Shown here: piece after piece, positions 55,995 through 64,000 of the stretch
Layout: every line of letters begins with the position of its first letter
Numbering within the stretch: position 1 is the stretch's first letter
Origin: Sphaerulina vaccinii
Taxonomy: Eukaryota; Ascomycota; Dothideomycetes; Mycosphaerellales; Mycosphaerellaceae
NCBI GenBank assembly: GCA_022570795.1
Contig: JAKUDP010000006.1
Location: 1,178,001-1,242,000 of the forward strand
DNA: 64,000 nucleotides
Direction of reading: 5' to 3'
Program-made: the position numbers and the translations under genes
The notes under the pieces: generated by a model
Told to the model about the DNA's origin: nothing
The model's database searches: none
What the model saw: only the letters and a program-made list of their open reading frames with translations

Positions 55995-56540
55995 GGCAGC
56001 TGCGCCCTCAGAGAGTGTTGGTGTAGGAGATTGAAGTTGGATATGGCAGTTTGATGTGAAGGTTGGGGAGATGATTGAATGTGTGAGCTTGAAGTTAGGT
56101 AGTGCTTGGAAGCGTTGTAGAGCAAGAGGTGAGGTTGTAGTGATTAGGCAACAGCCACATCGGAGCTCTGAGCCGAATGTGAGAAAGTGAAGTGAACGGA
56201 AGTGAATGGAGATCTGAGCCGAACGTGTGAAAGTGAAGTGAATGAAGCGAAAGTGAGAGTGATAGGCGCAGTGAAGCTACCACGAGCCTAGCAGTGATCA
56301 GCGAATGTGAGGAACGATGGAATCTCAAGTTGCGTTCCTCACATGAAGTCGCCAATTGGTGCCTCTTCCGAACAGGTTAGCCTACCTTCTCTGTTTAGTC
56401 CTCGTCTGGTACGCTGGTATGTGCGCGCTCTGAATGCCGTGGTCACTGTAGAGAAGCACTGACTGTAGAGAAGCACTGAGACAAGAGGTGACTTTGCGGA
56501 ACATGAACGGGTGACCAATGTTTTCAAGCCTATTTATTCA
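55995..56540. promoter_or_regulatory. upstream region of the GTPase gene and 3' flank of IRE1
   Basis: Two short tandem repeats are visible: CTGAGCCGAAYGTG followed by AAAGTGAAGTGAA twice (56168-56241, period about 45), and ACTGTAGAGAAGCACTG twice in a row (56445-56478). Their position suggests the GTPase promoter or leader. No gene. Confidence 0.45.
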
Positions 56541-59500
56541 TCAATATACTTCCTCGAAGTACTTCTTGAATCTTGCACTGTCTTTTAGTCCAGCTTCTTG
56601 GATGACTTCATGGCAGACCATCAAGAGACGCGGGAATTTATGGCACCTAAAGTAGTGTGGTTAGCAAGTATCTCTGCAAAGGTGCGGCGCGCAGAAGGTA
56701 GCCGTCTTTCAGCTTCTTGCCGCAGTGCGCTCAAGCTCCCGGAGAGATAAGCGTCTGTTACTCACCAGTAGTTCAAATAACCTTCATCCAGCGGCCCAAC
56801 AAGCTTCTTGACATTCTCAGGCATGTCCTCGTAGTGGTTCTTCTTGTTTCGTAGAGCGCGTAGTAGATCGAGGAATCGGCTTCCAGTGTACTTTCGTTGT
56901 TTTCCAAGAGTCTGCACGAAAAAACCGTCAAGGACAGACAAGAAGTCTCGAGAAGGGCCGATGACTTCTTCCGAGCGGGCCTCGAGGCGCTGCAAGTCAA
57001 TGGAGTCTCCACGATAGTTATCCTCCCATGTGCCACGAACCTCGCGTTCGAAGTGATCAGAGCAATCACAAAGAAACTGAAGACGTTGTTCCGGAGTCCA
57101 GAAATATGGGTGCTGGGACACTTGTTGAGCGTTGGGTCGGTCTTCCGGCTGAACTGCTAGCATGCTAGTAATTAACTGCAAAGGCTCATAAGTATCGCCC
57201 CATTCCGCTAGAGGCTCCATGTTCTTCTTGTCGTGCTTGATATTCCTCTCTCTGAGAGCGGGCCAGCCTTGTTCATCATCGTAAGGATGGATGCCATCCG
57301 TGAGAACCCAGAAGTAGAGGCAGCCAAGTGAGAAGATATCGGCAGCACGTTTGGTTTTGCTGACACCAGGCACAGTCCCACTCGGCGAGCTGTCATTGGA
57401 GTGTCCTGTGGGAAAGTTAGCAAGTATCTCTATAAACCGCGAATGTCCCTCAACGCGTCTGTATTCGAGCTTGTCGCCTCGGAAGGCTTGAGCTGAGTGA
57501 GAGAACTTACCTCTACTGTGATTGCTTTCAGTTTTCTCGCCAGGATGAGTAATGAGCTCTGGAGCCTTCCAGCCCGAAGTGCCAACATTGCCAGTAGGGT
57601 CAATTAGTGTACTCATATTCTCGGGCAAGTTTTTACCAAGTCCGAAATCTGAGATCACCAAACGAGTCGTGCCAGGCGGCTGAGCCGGGCCTGGGTAAGC
57701 CACGAGAATGTTCTGAGGTTTGATGTCGCGATGGAGGATGCGGAGCTTATGCAAATGCGCCAAGCCAGCAGCGAGCTGGTGCAGAGAACGCTTCATGTCT
57801 TTTTGGATTTCCAGCTTGAGCTTTGAACGAATCGTCCGTTGTTCTTCCGTCTTTGCCTTGTCTGCCTCCCATACGTCGAATAAGCTTGACTGGCATAGCT
57901 CCACGGCGATGTACAAGAAATTCTCGTCCTTTTCTCGGCAGAAATAGCGGACCACGTTTGTGTGACCATCGCTTTTGTGAAGGAAGCTAACCTCCAGTTC
58001 AGCAAGGTCGTAGTACTGGACCAGCATACGCTTTACTGCAACCTTACGGCCCTCAAAATGGCCCTCGAAGACGATAGTACCTCCACTGCCTCGACCAATC
58101 TCTTTGTTGGGGTCGATCGTCAGGTTGTGAATCGTGAATGGTCCTGACATGTCCGGACTCTCCGATTGAGTGACACTGATCAGCTGCTTATTGGTAGGGC
58201 TGCTGAGCTGCGTGCTGGGACTAATAATCGGGAAGCCAGGGCTCTCAGTCTCCAACGGCGAATCATTCTTCTGCGCTGCTCGGGCGTCGGCTTGCCATTG
58301 CTCTTTCTCTTTCTGCTTCCTGCCGCCTCTTCTACCACGCGTAGCCTTCTTCTTCGGTTTGGTCTCTTCGTCCTTGGCTTCGTCACCAGGCTCCTTCTGG
58401 AGAGCATCGGTTTCAACAGGGACATCGAAGTGGACCCGAGCGGGAGCCGGTGGTTCTTCATCGTTGGCTGGCTTTGGAAAAATGAGTTCTTCAGCAGGCT
58501 CATCTATGCGGCGGACTGGCTGCTCCTCTCCGGTCGACACATTTGCGACCTCCGCCATTGGCACTTGGACCCCAGCATTATTGGCAAAAAAGATGTCACG
58601 AGCGTTTGGCCACTTGTACATCGCTCCTCCACCAATCATAGCAACAGTGCACATCACCCCGAGCATGAATGTCGTCAGGAACGTGAGGTCAAAGGCATTC
58701 CTCTTAGGCGTAGGCAATGGAGTGTCCATAGCTCCGCTTACGGAAGATTTCGACTGGAGTGGTGGTGGTGCATCGATGAGAGGCACTCCTTCGTCTTGCA
58801 CCAGCTGAATTGGCAAGTTGTAGACACCAGCAAAGTCCTTCTTGGCCCACCGACCGGCGTCTAGGCTTGAGAGTACTGGTGCGCCATCCGTGACCGAGGG
58901 GTACTGCTTCTCGGACAGAGCATACCAGCTACCGGACTCGGTGCGGTTAATATACACGGGATTGAACGCTTCATCATCGTCAAGGCCAGCAAACGAGTTT
59001 CTCGGGGGCGGAATTGGCTGTGGGAGCGCCAGCAGCTGTGGATCCTGCGATAGATCGTCTTTGGGTCTGACAAGGTCGAAGACTCTGACGACTGGAGATG
59101 ATAAGACCTGTGTGAAGTCCGGCTTCGCGTGTGCTTCAGAGAAACCAGTAATGCGACCATTCCAGCGGGAGTACACGTATTTGTCGTCCAACGTCTTTTT
59201 GTATGAACTTCGAAGATCGTTGTCCCGGTTATTTGGCGCCCATTCGGAATACTTCAGTGTTTCGAGTGCCTCTCCAGTCCGAGTGCTATGTATGCCAACC
59301 GTGTATTCAGTGCGTCCCAAGGTGATCGTGCCATGCGTCTTGCATTCGTTGTCATCATCAAGAGGACTGACTAGACGGCACTGATCCTCGTTCACGTATG
59401 AGCCTCCCGGCAGGAATGACTTGCGTATGCGGCCAGTCTTAGCATCAATATGATAGAGTGTAGTCCTCTTTTCTGCGGTGTAGGTGACTGCTAGCGGTCC

Positions 59501-60238
59501 AGTTTCCTCCCATGGAGTTATTTCGGATAGCTCCTTTACAGTATGGTCCAGCTTGATAAATCCGCCATCGGGGGTTATAGCATACATGGCGCCATCCTCA
59601 ATAGGCTCGACAACGAAATGGGCTTCTGGCACTTCTTGACCATCCTCGGTATAAGTCTTGTTGTGTGGGTGCGTAATGACCTGCACCATATCACTGGTAT
59701 CCAGCTCCCAACGCGGCGCACCGGTCCCGCGGTCGCGTGCGTGAAGCTTTCCATCCACTGTCGCCAGGAGTCTAATGTCCTCGACTTGCCAATCCTGCAG
59801 AGACCGCGCCGGGTGTCGCGAGGCCAGACCGGCGCTGCTTTGAGCCGATGACCATTGGGCAGGAGGTGCTCGAACAGCCGCATCGTTAGATTCGGCCGGA
59901 GACACAGTCGCAAGGGCGCTCTGTTGGGTGGAATCCCGAGCTTTCTTGTTGTTGTCGGTGTTTCTGTTAATGTTCTGATTTTCGTTATTGTCCACGATCT
60001 CGGCCTCGACGTTGGTGTTCTTCTGGGCCTTGTGCTTTACGCGCAGATCCTGGTTGAGCTGCTGACCCACTGCCGTGCGCCATTGCTCGTCAACGGCAGG
60101 AACAGATTCGGCGACGTATCCATCCTGGAGGGCTGAGTGATGGTGGTGATCGCGCTCAGGCTCACTCTGCAGGCGAGCCGCTACGAGTAATGAGAGGAAC
60201 AGCAGATGGCGGACCGACGGAGGACGTCCGGGTGGCAT
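56541..60238 (-). CDS. IRE1: unfolded-protein-response sensor kinase/ribonuclease IRE1
   Basis: Three exons (57511-60238, 56766-57405, 56541-56646) give 1157 residues. It has an N-terminal signal sequence (VRHLLFLSLLVAARLQS), then an ER-lumenal beta-propeller-like domain with LLATVDGKLHARDRGTGAPR and GPLAVTYTAEKRTTLYHIDA. A transmembrane segment lies at about 518-545 (TFLTTFMLGVMCTVAMIGGG). The cytosolic kinase has IGRGSGGTIVFEG, AVKRML, HRDIKPQNILV (about 834) and DFGLGK. The C-terminal KEN ribonuclease has LRNKKNHYEDMPENVKKLVG. The last exon adds FPRLLMVCHEVIQEAGLKDS and RFKKYFEEVY. IRE1 senses unfolded protein and splices HAC1-type mRNA. Both introns are introner-like. The 105-nt first intron has no stop and is a multiple of three, so an unspliced reading looks like one long frame. 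Confidence 0.95.
56647..56765 (-). repeat. introner-like intron (copy 3)
   Basis: 119 nt in IRE1; GTGAGT donor, ACTTTAG acceptor. Contains GAGCTTGAGC, GCTGAAAGACGGC and CAGAGATACTTGCTAACC. Confidence 0.75.
57406..57510 (-). repeat. introner-like intron (copy 4), in-frame
   Basis: 105 nt in the IRE1 kinase region; GTAAGT donor, TCCCACAG acceptor. Contains GAGGCGACAAGCTCGAATAC and AGAGATACTTGCTAAC. No stop in the IRE1 frame. Confidence 0.75.
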
Positions 60239-61677
60239 GATGCCATGAACGGGTCATTGGCCGTGCAAAACGATATTGTGTGGAGGTGTGTGTTTGTATG
60301 CGAGAATGTATGCTGTGGTGAGAGGAAGAGAAGAAGAAGCAGGAGAGTGAGCGTCGTGAGAAGTCCAGTCCAGCCAACGCGAGGATGACGGCAGGGGTGT
60401 GGGAAGTGGAAGGCGCCCCAACTTTTGTGGGCGCTAGAGAGCTCGCCAAGGCAGGAACACAACATGGAGACTTGCACGCTTATAGTCGTCCCTTGCAAAA
60501 ACCACAACCACACTTTAGAATCTGCTACAGAAACTAACTCTATCCCTTGACTGGACCTCCTGACGAGACACTGTGCCGTGGCTCCCATGTTTGTGCCTGC
60601 ATCGGCATCAGTCCCTCGCTCCGAGAAGCGCGAAGATGCGCCATTGAGCAAACGACGGACGCACGGGGGCTGAAGCTGATCCTCCCAACACAGTGCCTCG
60701 AGCGTCTACGGCCTTCCATTACTTTCTTGCGTGCTCCGCACCGATCTTTGTCCTCTTCCACCTGGCTGTGGACTGGCTGATGGCTTGTGTATCGCCGGGC
60801 GTTGACATACGAAACGCGCGGAGTACACGCAGAGTTCGTGTCAACCATGTCCACATCAGACTGCCTTGGTCTAAACGACGAAAAGCTCATCGGTTGTGTC
60901 AGCCTTGCTCAGCACACCTGAGAGACCTGCTAGAAACTTGAGCATATCGGCGTTGCCTGATACTGCCGAATTGAGCCTGTCCACGATGACCCAACCCAAT
61001 CTTCGATGCAGATCATAGCTCTCATGCAACAGTGGCTCTCGGCCACCAAACACAAAACCAGCGCTTGGGCTCGAGCTCGAGCTGAATGGTACGGCAGCCT
61101 GCTCCAGCTTCCATAGCCAGGTTCGTGATGCGGAATCAGTCTCCACTCGGCTCTTTTGACTCTCTCATCGCGATCATCCACAATCGTACTTCTTGCTGGA
61201 ATTGGCTGGCAGAGATATTGCTTCACCACGAGAGCGCCAACACCAGCTCATCAAGGGAGATTCAGCATCTCAGCATGACCAATATCTACATGCGGACTGT
61301 GGCAAGGCTCTGCACATTTTGGTGGCTGGGTTGGTGGTGCCAATGCGGCTCTTTCTCGCGATGTACTAACCCTGCAGATATGTCTCAATTTCAACCAGGA
61401 TTATACTGGAGAGAGCTCCTGACTAGACCATAAGTTTTTGGACTGCCATCGCGTGAGCACTTACTCGATCGCATTCGGTGACCGTACTGGCACGCGTTCT
61501 GCGTTCACAATAGTCGAGAACGAGTACGAGTACAGCTGAGCACGGTTCATCAATGTCCTGCTTGGCCTTTCCTTAGCAAGCCCACTCTCAACGAGAGACC
61601 ATCTTTGTTCGAGTGACCGCGAAGAGACTTGCTGTTGGCATCATGTTAAGCTATCGCAGAAGTGCTGCACTGCTCAG
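60239..61677. other. intergenic region, one weak coding candidate
   Basis: About 1.4 kb. On the minus strand 60871-61146 reads coding-like (FVFGGREPLLHESYDLHRRL, VIVDRLNSAVSGNADMLKFL) but begins without an ATG, and the frame is closed upstream, so it would need an unseen 5' exon. The left part is the IRE1 promoter; GAAGAGAAGAAGAAGCAGG lies near 60325. Confidence 0.4.
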
Positions 61678-63092
61678 ATGTCAGTACCGGGCAGCTTCTG
61701 GCTGACTCTGCTGCAGATTTCTGTGCTTGCGGTACTCGTCTGTCTAGGGTCTGCCAGTATCCAGCAAAATACATGTCCAGTCTTGGTATCAAGACCGGAC
61801 AATAAAGTATGCCCACTCGATGGTTCCAGACAGCACACAGCACGCGAGCAGCTATTGAAGTCACTTGACCGGAACGCTGGCAAGTGGAACAAGAAGCATC
61901 CACGTTGGCAAGTTCTCGAGGCACTCCACGGCTACGACAAGTATGAGAAGATCGTCGGAGCAGAGATCGATAGGATCGAGAGTCTCTACAGACATGTCCC
62001 TCAGCGGCAAAAGAAGGTCAGTTGATATCGAAGTTGATGTCGTGCCACGCTTCAAGCTCAGCTTTCGTAGATACTGGAGTCCACCATAAACTACAAGAAC
62101 AACTTTGATCAGGCGAGCCAACTTCTCAAACAAACGGAGTCTTCTGCAATCGCGTCTTCCACTATGCGCTAGCATATTACAACATTTCACGCCATGAACT
62201 TGCAGCCTTCATCCGCGACACTGACGATGGGAAAGCTAAGCCTGCCATAAGAACCACAATTTCGCAAACTCTCAAACATATGGTCCGAGACTGGTCGCAG
62301 GAAGGTCATGCCGAGCGGGAAGCTACTTTCTCCTACATCCTCTCCGCATTGACTACCCATCTTCCTCCCCCAGATGGAGAGGACGACATGAAACACAACG
62401 TTCTCGTGCCCGGCGCAGGTCTAGGCCGTCTTGCTCACGATATCGATCTTCTGGGACCATACATGTCTGTCACCTCGAACGAATGGTCAGCGAGTATGAA
62501 TATGGCATACAGATATCTCACTTCCTCCCAAGCTGCCAACCAGGGCTCTTTCTCGCTCCATCCTTTTCTCGAGACTTGGTCTCATGCGAGAACCAGGCAC
62601 GAGTTGACCAGAGCGGTTGTTATCGATCCTCCACCTCCTCTCAGTGATACAGTTCTGGTCGAAGGTGACTTCACTACCAAGTTTTTCCACGAGGAAGGAC
62701 GATATGATGCAGTTGTCACACTCTTCTTCATCGATACAGCTCGAAACCTTGTCGCCTACTTAGAAACCATCCAATCTCTACTCAAGCCTGGTGGATTGTG
62801 GATCAATGTTGGACCTTTGCTCTACGGTACTGCGCCGCAGGTACAACTCTCCCTGGACGAGATCGTCGCAGTCGCAGAGGCGATGGGTTTTGAGTTTGAG
62901 ATCTCAGAAGTCAAGGCGGGCAGCGTCGAGGAGAGTTTGGGCGGGAAAGTGGAGCAACGAGAAGTTCTGTACAACTTCAATCAGAGTACGCTGTATAAGC
63001 ATGGTTATGTCGCGCAGTGTTGGGTCGCGAAGAAGAAAGGTGGAGAAGTGGGTAAGGGTATGTTCGGTCGGTTGAAGGAGAAGTGGATATAG
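61678..63092 (+). CDS. N2227/carnosine N-methyltransferase-like protein, apparent frameshift
   Basis: Exon 1 is 61678-62016; exon 2 starts at 62071 after a 54-nt intron and reads ILESTINYKNNFDQASQLLK. From about 62122 onward the frame that fits the family is shifted by one (NRVFHYALAYYNISRHELAA) and is open to 63092. No splice pair repairs this, so a one-base indel near 62120-62135 or an assembly error is likely. The remainder has the family's blocks: SQTLKHMVRDWSQEGHAERE, the SAM-binding VLVPGAGLGRLAHDIDLLG, SNEWS, VTLFFIDTARNLVAYLETI and LKPGGLWINVGPLLY. The N terminus (SFWLTLLQISVLAVLVCLGS) is a signal or membrane segment, unusual for the human carnosine enzyme. Expected reaction: SAM-dependent methylation of carnosine or a related histidine compound. 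Confidence 0.75.
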
Positions 63093-63724
63093 TCCGATCA
63101 CAACCGTGGTAGGTACTCGGAGGCCGCATCGTGTGGTTCTGGTCAAGATATATCGATATTGCAACTCTGGACAGTATCTGGATCCTTCGAACTTCTGTAG
63201 TTGCCTGGCGTTCATGACAAATCGACAGTCCAAGCTCAATACCGACCAATCTGCAGCATCTCGGCAACTCGTCATCGCAACCTGCAGCGTTATAGCACAT
63301 GAAGTTGTTGTTTGCAAGAGTGTGGCGGCATAGCGCACGCAAATGCGGGCGGACGCGGCATGCCGAAGCGGCCGATCCTGCAGATTCGTGGGACACTTTT
63401 GCATTTCTAAGCCGTCTTGAGCTGTTTCAAGACCGATACCGTTCGCTAAGAAGCATAATATTGATCCTTCATATGGCATACTTGCAATTGGTACGATCGC
63501 AAAGGCCCTGGCACTCTTACTGCTTCGTAGTGGAAAGTCTGATCACATATCAAGGCTGGATTTAGAGAGATCGTCATGGCGCGAGCGGGGAGTATGTGTG
63601 TAGAACGTGAGTAGGTATAAGAGGCCGATAGAACGCTGTTCAGATGATAGATCAAGCATATCTCCATCACATTCAAGCTGACCATACCATCCTCTGACCA
63701 AGCCTAAGAGCCACTTCTTCCACA
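63093..63724. other. intergenic region
   Basis: No supported gene; frames on both strands lack domains. It includes the promoter of the dehydrogenase gene at 63725. Confidence 0.4.
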
Positions 63725-64000
63725 ATGTCTTCGAAGCAAAACCAAGCCTGGCAAATCACTGCACCAGGCAAACTTGCATTAATCGACCTTCCCATCCCGA
63801 AACCAGCAAAGAACCAAGTTTTGGTCCGAATCCAAGCAGTGGCCCTCAATTACCGCGACATTATGGTCATCAACCACGACCCAAACTACATCGTGAAGGC
63901 CAAGCCCGACCTCGTTCCCTGCTGCGACGGCGCCGGCGTGATCGAGTCCACCGGACCCGACTCAACTTGGAAGACTGGCGACCGTGTATTCTTCCACCCC
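63725..64000 (+). CDS. zinc-type alcohol dehydrogenase-like protein (5' part)
   Basis: The first 92 codons from an ATG at 63725, cut by the window end. The sequence MSSKQNQAWQITAPGKLALI, then IPKPAKNQVLVRIQAVALNY with RDIMV, and CCDGAGVIESTGPDSTWKTG with DRVFF, is the N-terminal GroES-like half of a medium-chain dehydrogenase/reductase. ALNYRDIM and DGAGVI point to the quinone-oxidoreductase/YogA-like zinc-poor branch. The cofactor domain lies outside the window, so substrate and cofactor cannot be judged. Confidence 0.88.
   Translation, partial: MSSKQNQAWQITAPGKLALIDLPIPKPAKNQVLVRIQAVALNYRDIMVINHDPNYIVKAKPDLVPCCDGAGVIESTGPDSTWKTGDRVFFHP

Noticed and set aside
60871..61146. Coding-like minus-strand frame
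   Set aside because: No ATG, closed upstream and no family; left as a weak candidate in the intergenic entry.
40498..64000. Possible biosynthetic or defence gene cluster
   Set aside because: I looked for neighbouring genes with a common pathway (synthases, transporters, NLR or HET domains) and found only unrelated housekeeping genes.

Overview
This window is nuclear DNA from a filamentous ascomycete, most likely a dothideomycete of the Mycosphaerellaceae type. The evidence is short GT-AG introns of about 50-150 nt with CTRAY-type branch sites, fungal-only families (Zn2Cys6 regulator, MDM31/32, Prp28, HIS2 PHP phosphatase, IRE1, 2EXR-like and F-box proteins of the LLLxxxVCKxW type), and a transposon block saturated with C-to-T/G-to-A changes typical of repeat-induced point mutation (RIP). 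The genus is inference.

Layout. 0.3-26.5 kb is a gene-rich arm. In order it holds an F-box protein, ornithine aminotransferase, a divergent Zn2Cys6 regulator, two large divergent proteins of unknown function, a DEK_C/SWIB chromatin protein, a frameshifted F-box gene, a J-domain protein, a 2EXR-like protein, a tiny Tyr/Trp/Gln-rich gene, MDM31/32, ribosomal protein L36, an unknown protein carrying an introner-like intron, an F-box pseudogene, and a CHK2/Rad53-type checkpoint kinase. 26.77-40.25 kb is an AT-rich, gene-free island with sharp edges. A 5.7-kb Ty1/Copia element (minus strand, 246-bp LTRs, 5-bp target duplication GAAAC) sits inside a second, more heavily mutated copy of the same family (plus strand). 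Both seem to lie inside a third, unidentified AT-rich repeat. 40.5-64 kb is gene-rich again. It holds histidinol phosphatase, an FKBP-type isomerase with two possible starts, an unknown mitochondrial-type protein split by a stop inside a 15-bp duplication, small unknown proteins (one with a signal peptide), Prp28, an F-box fragment, a SLIP-GC-like large GTPase, IRE1, an N2227/carnosine-type methyltransferase with an apparent frameshift, and the 5' end of a zinc-type alcohol dehydrogenase cut by the window edge.

How the genes work together. Most are unlinked housekeeping or stress genes: amino-acid metabolism, ribosome, splicing, mitochondrial shape, DNA damage and ER stress. No biosynthetic cluster is visible. 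Two themes run through the window. First, related introns with a shared core and branch site occur in at least three genes, which looks like introner-like elements. Second, F-box genes recur: one intact, one with a single frameshift, one with several, and one C-terminal scrap. Exon joins were worked out by reading splice sites and frame; none was checked against transcripts.
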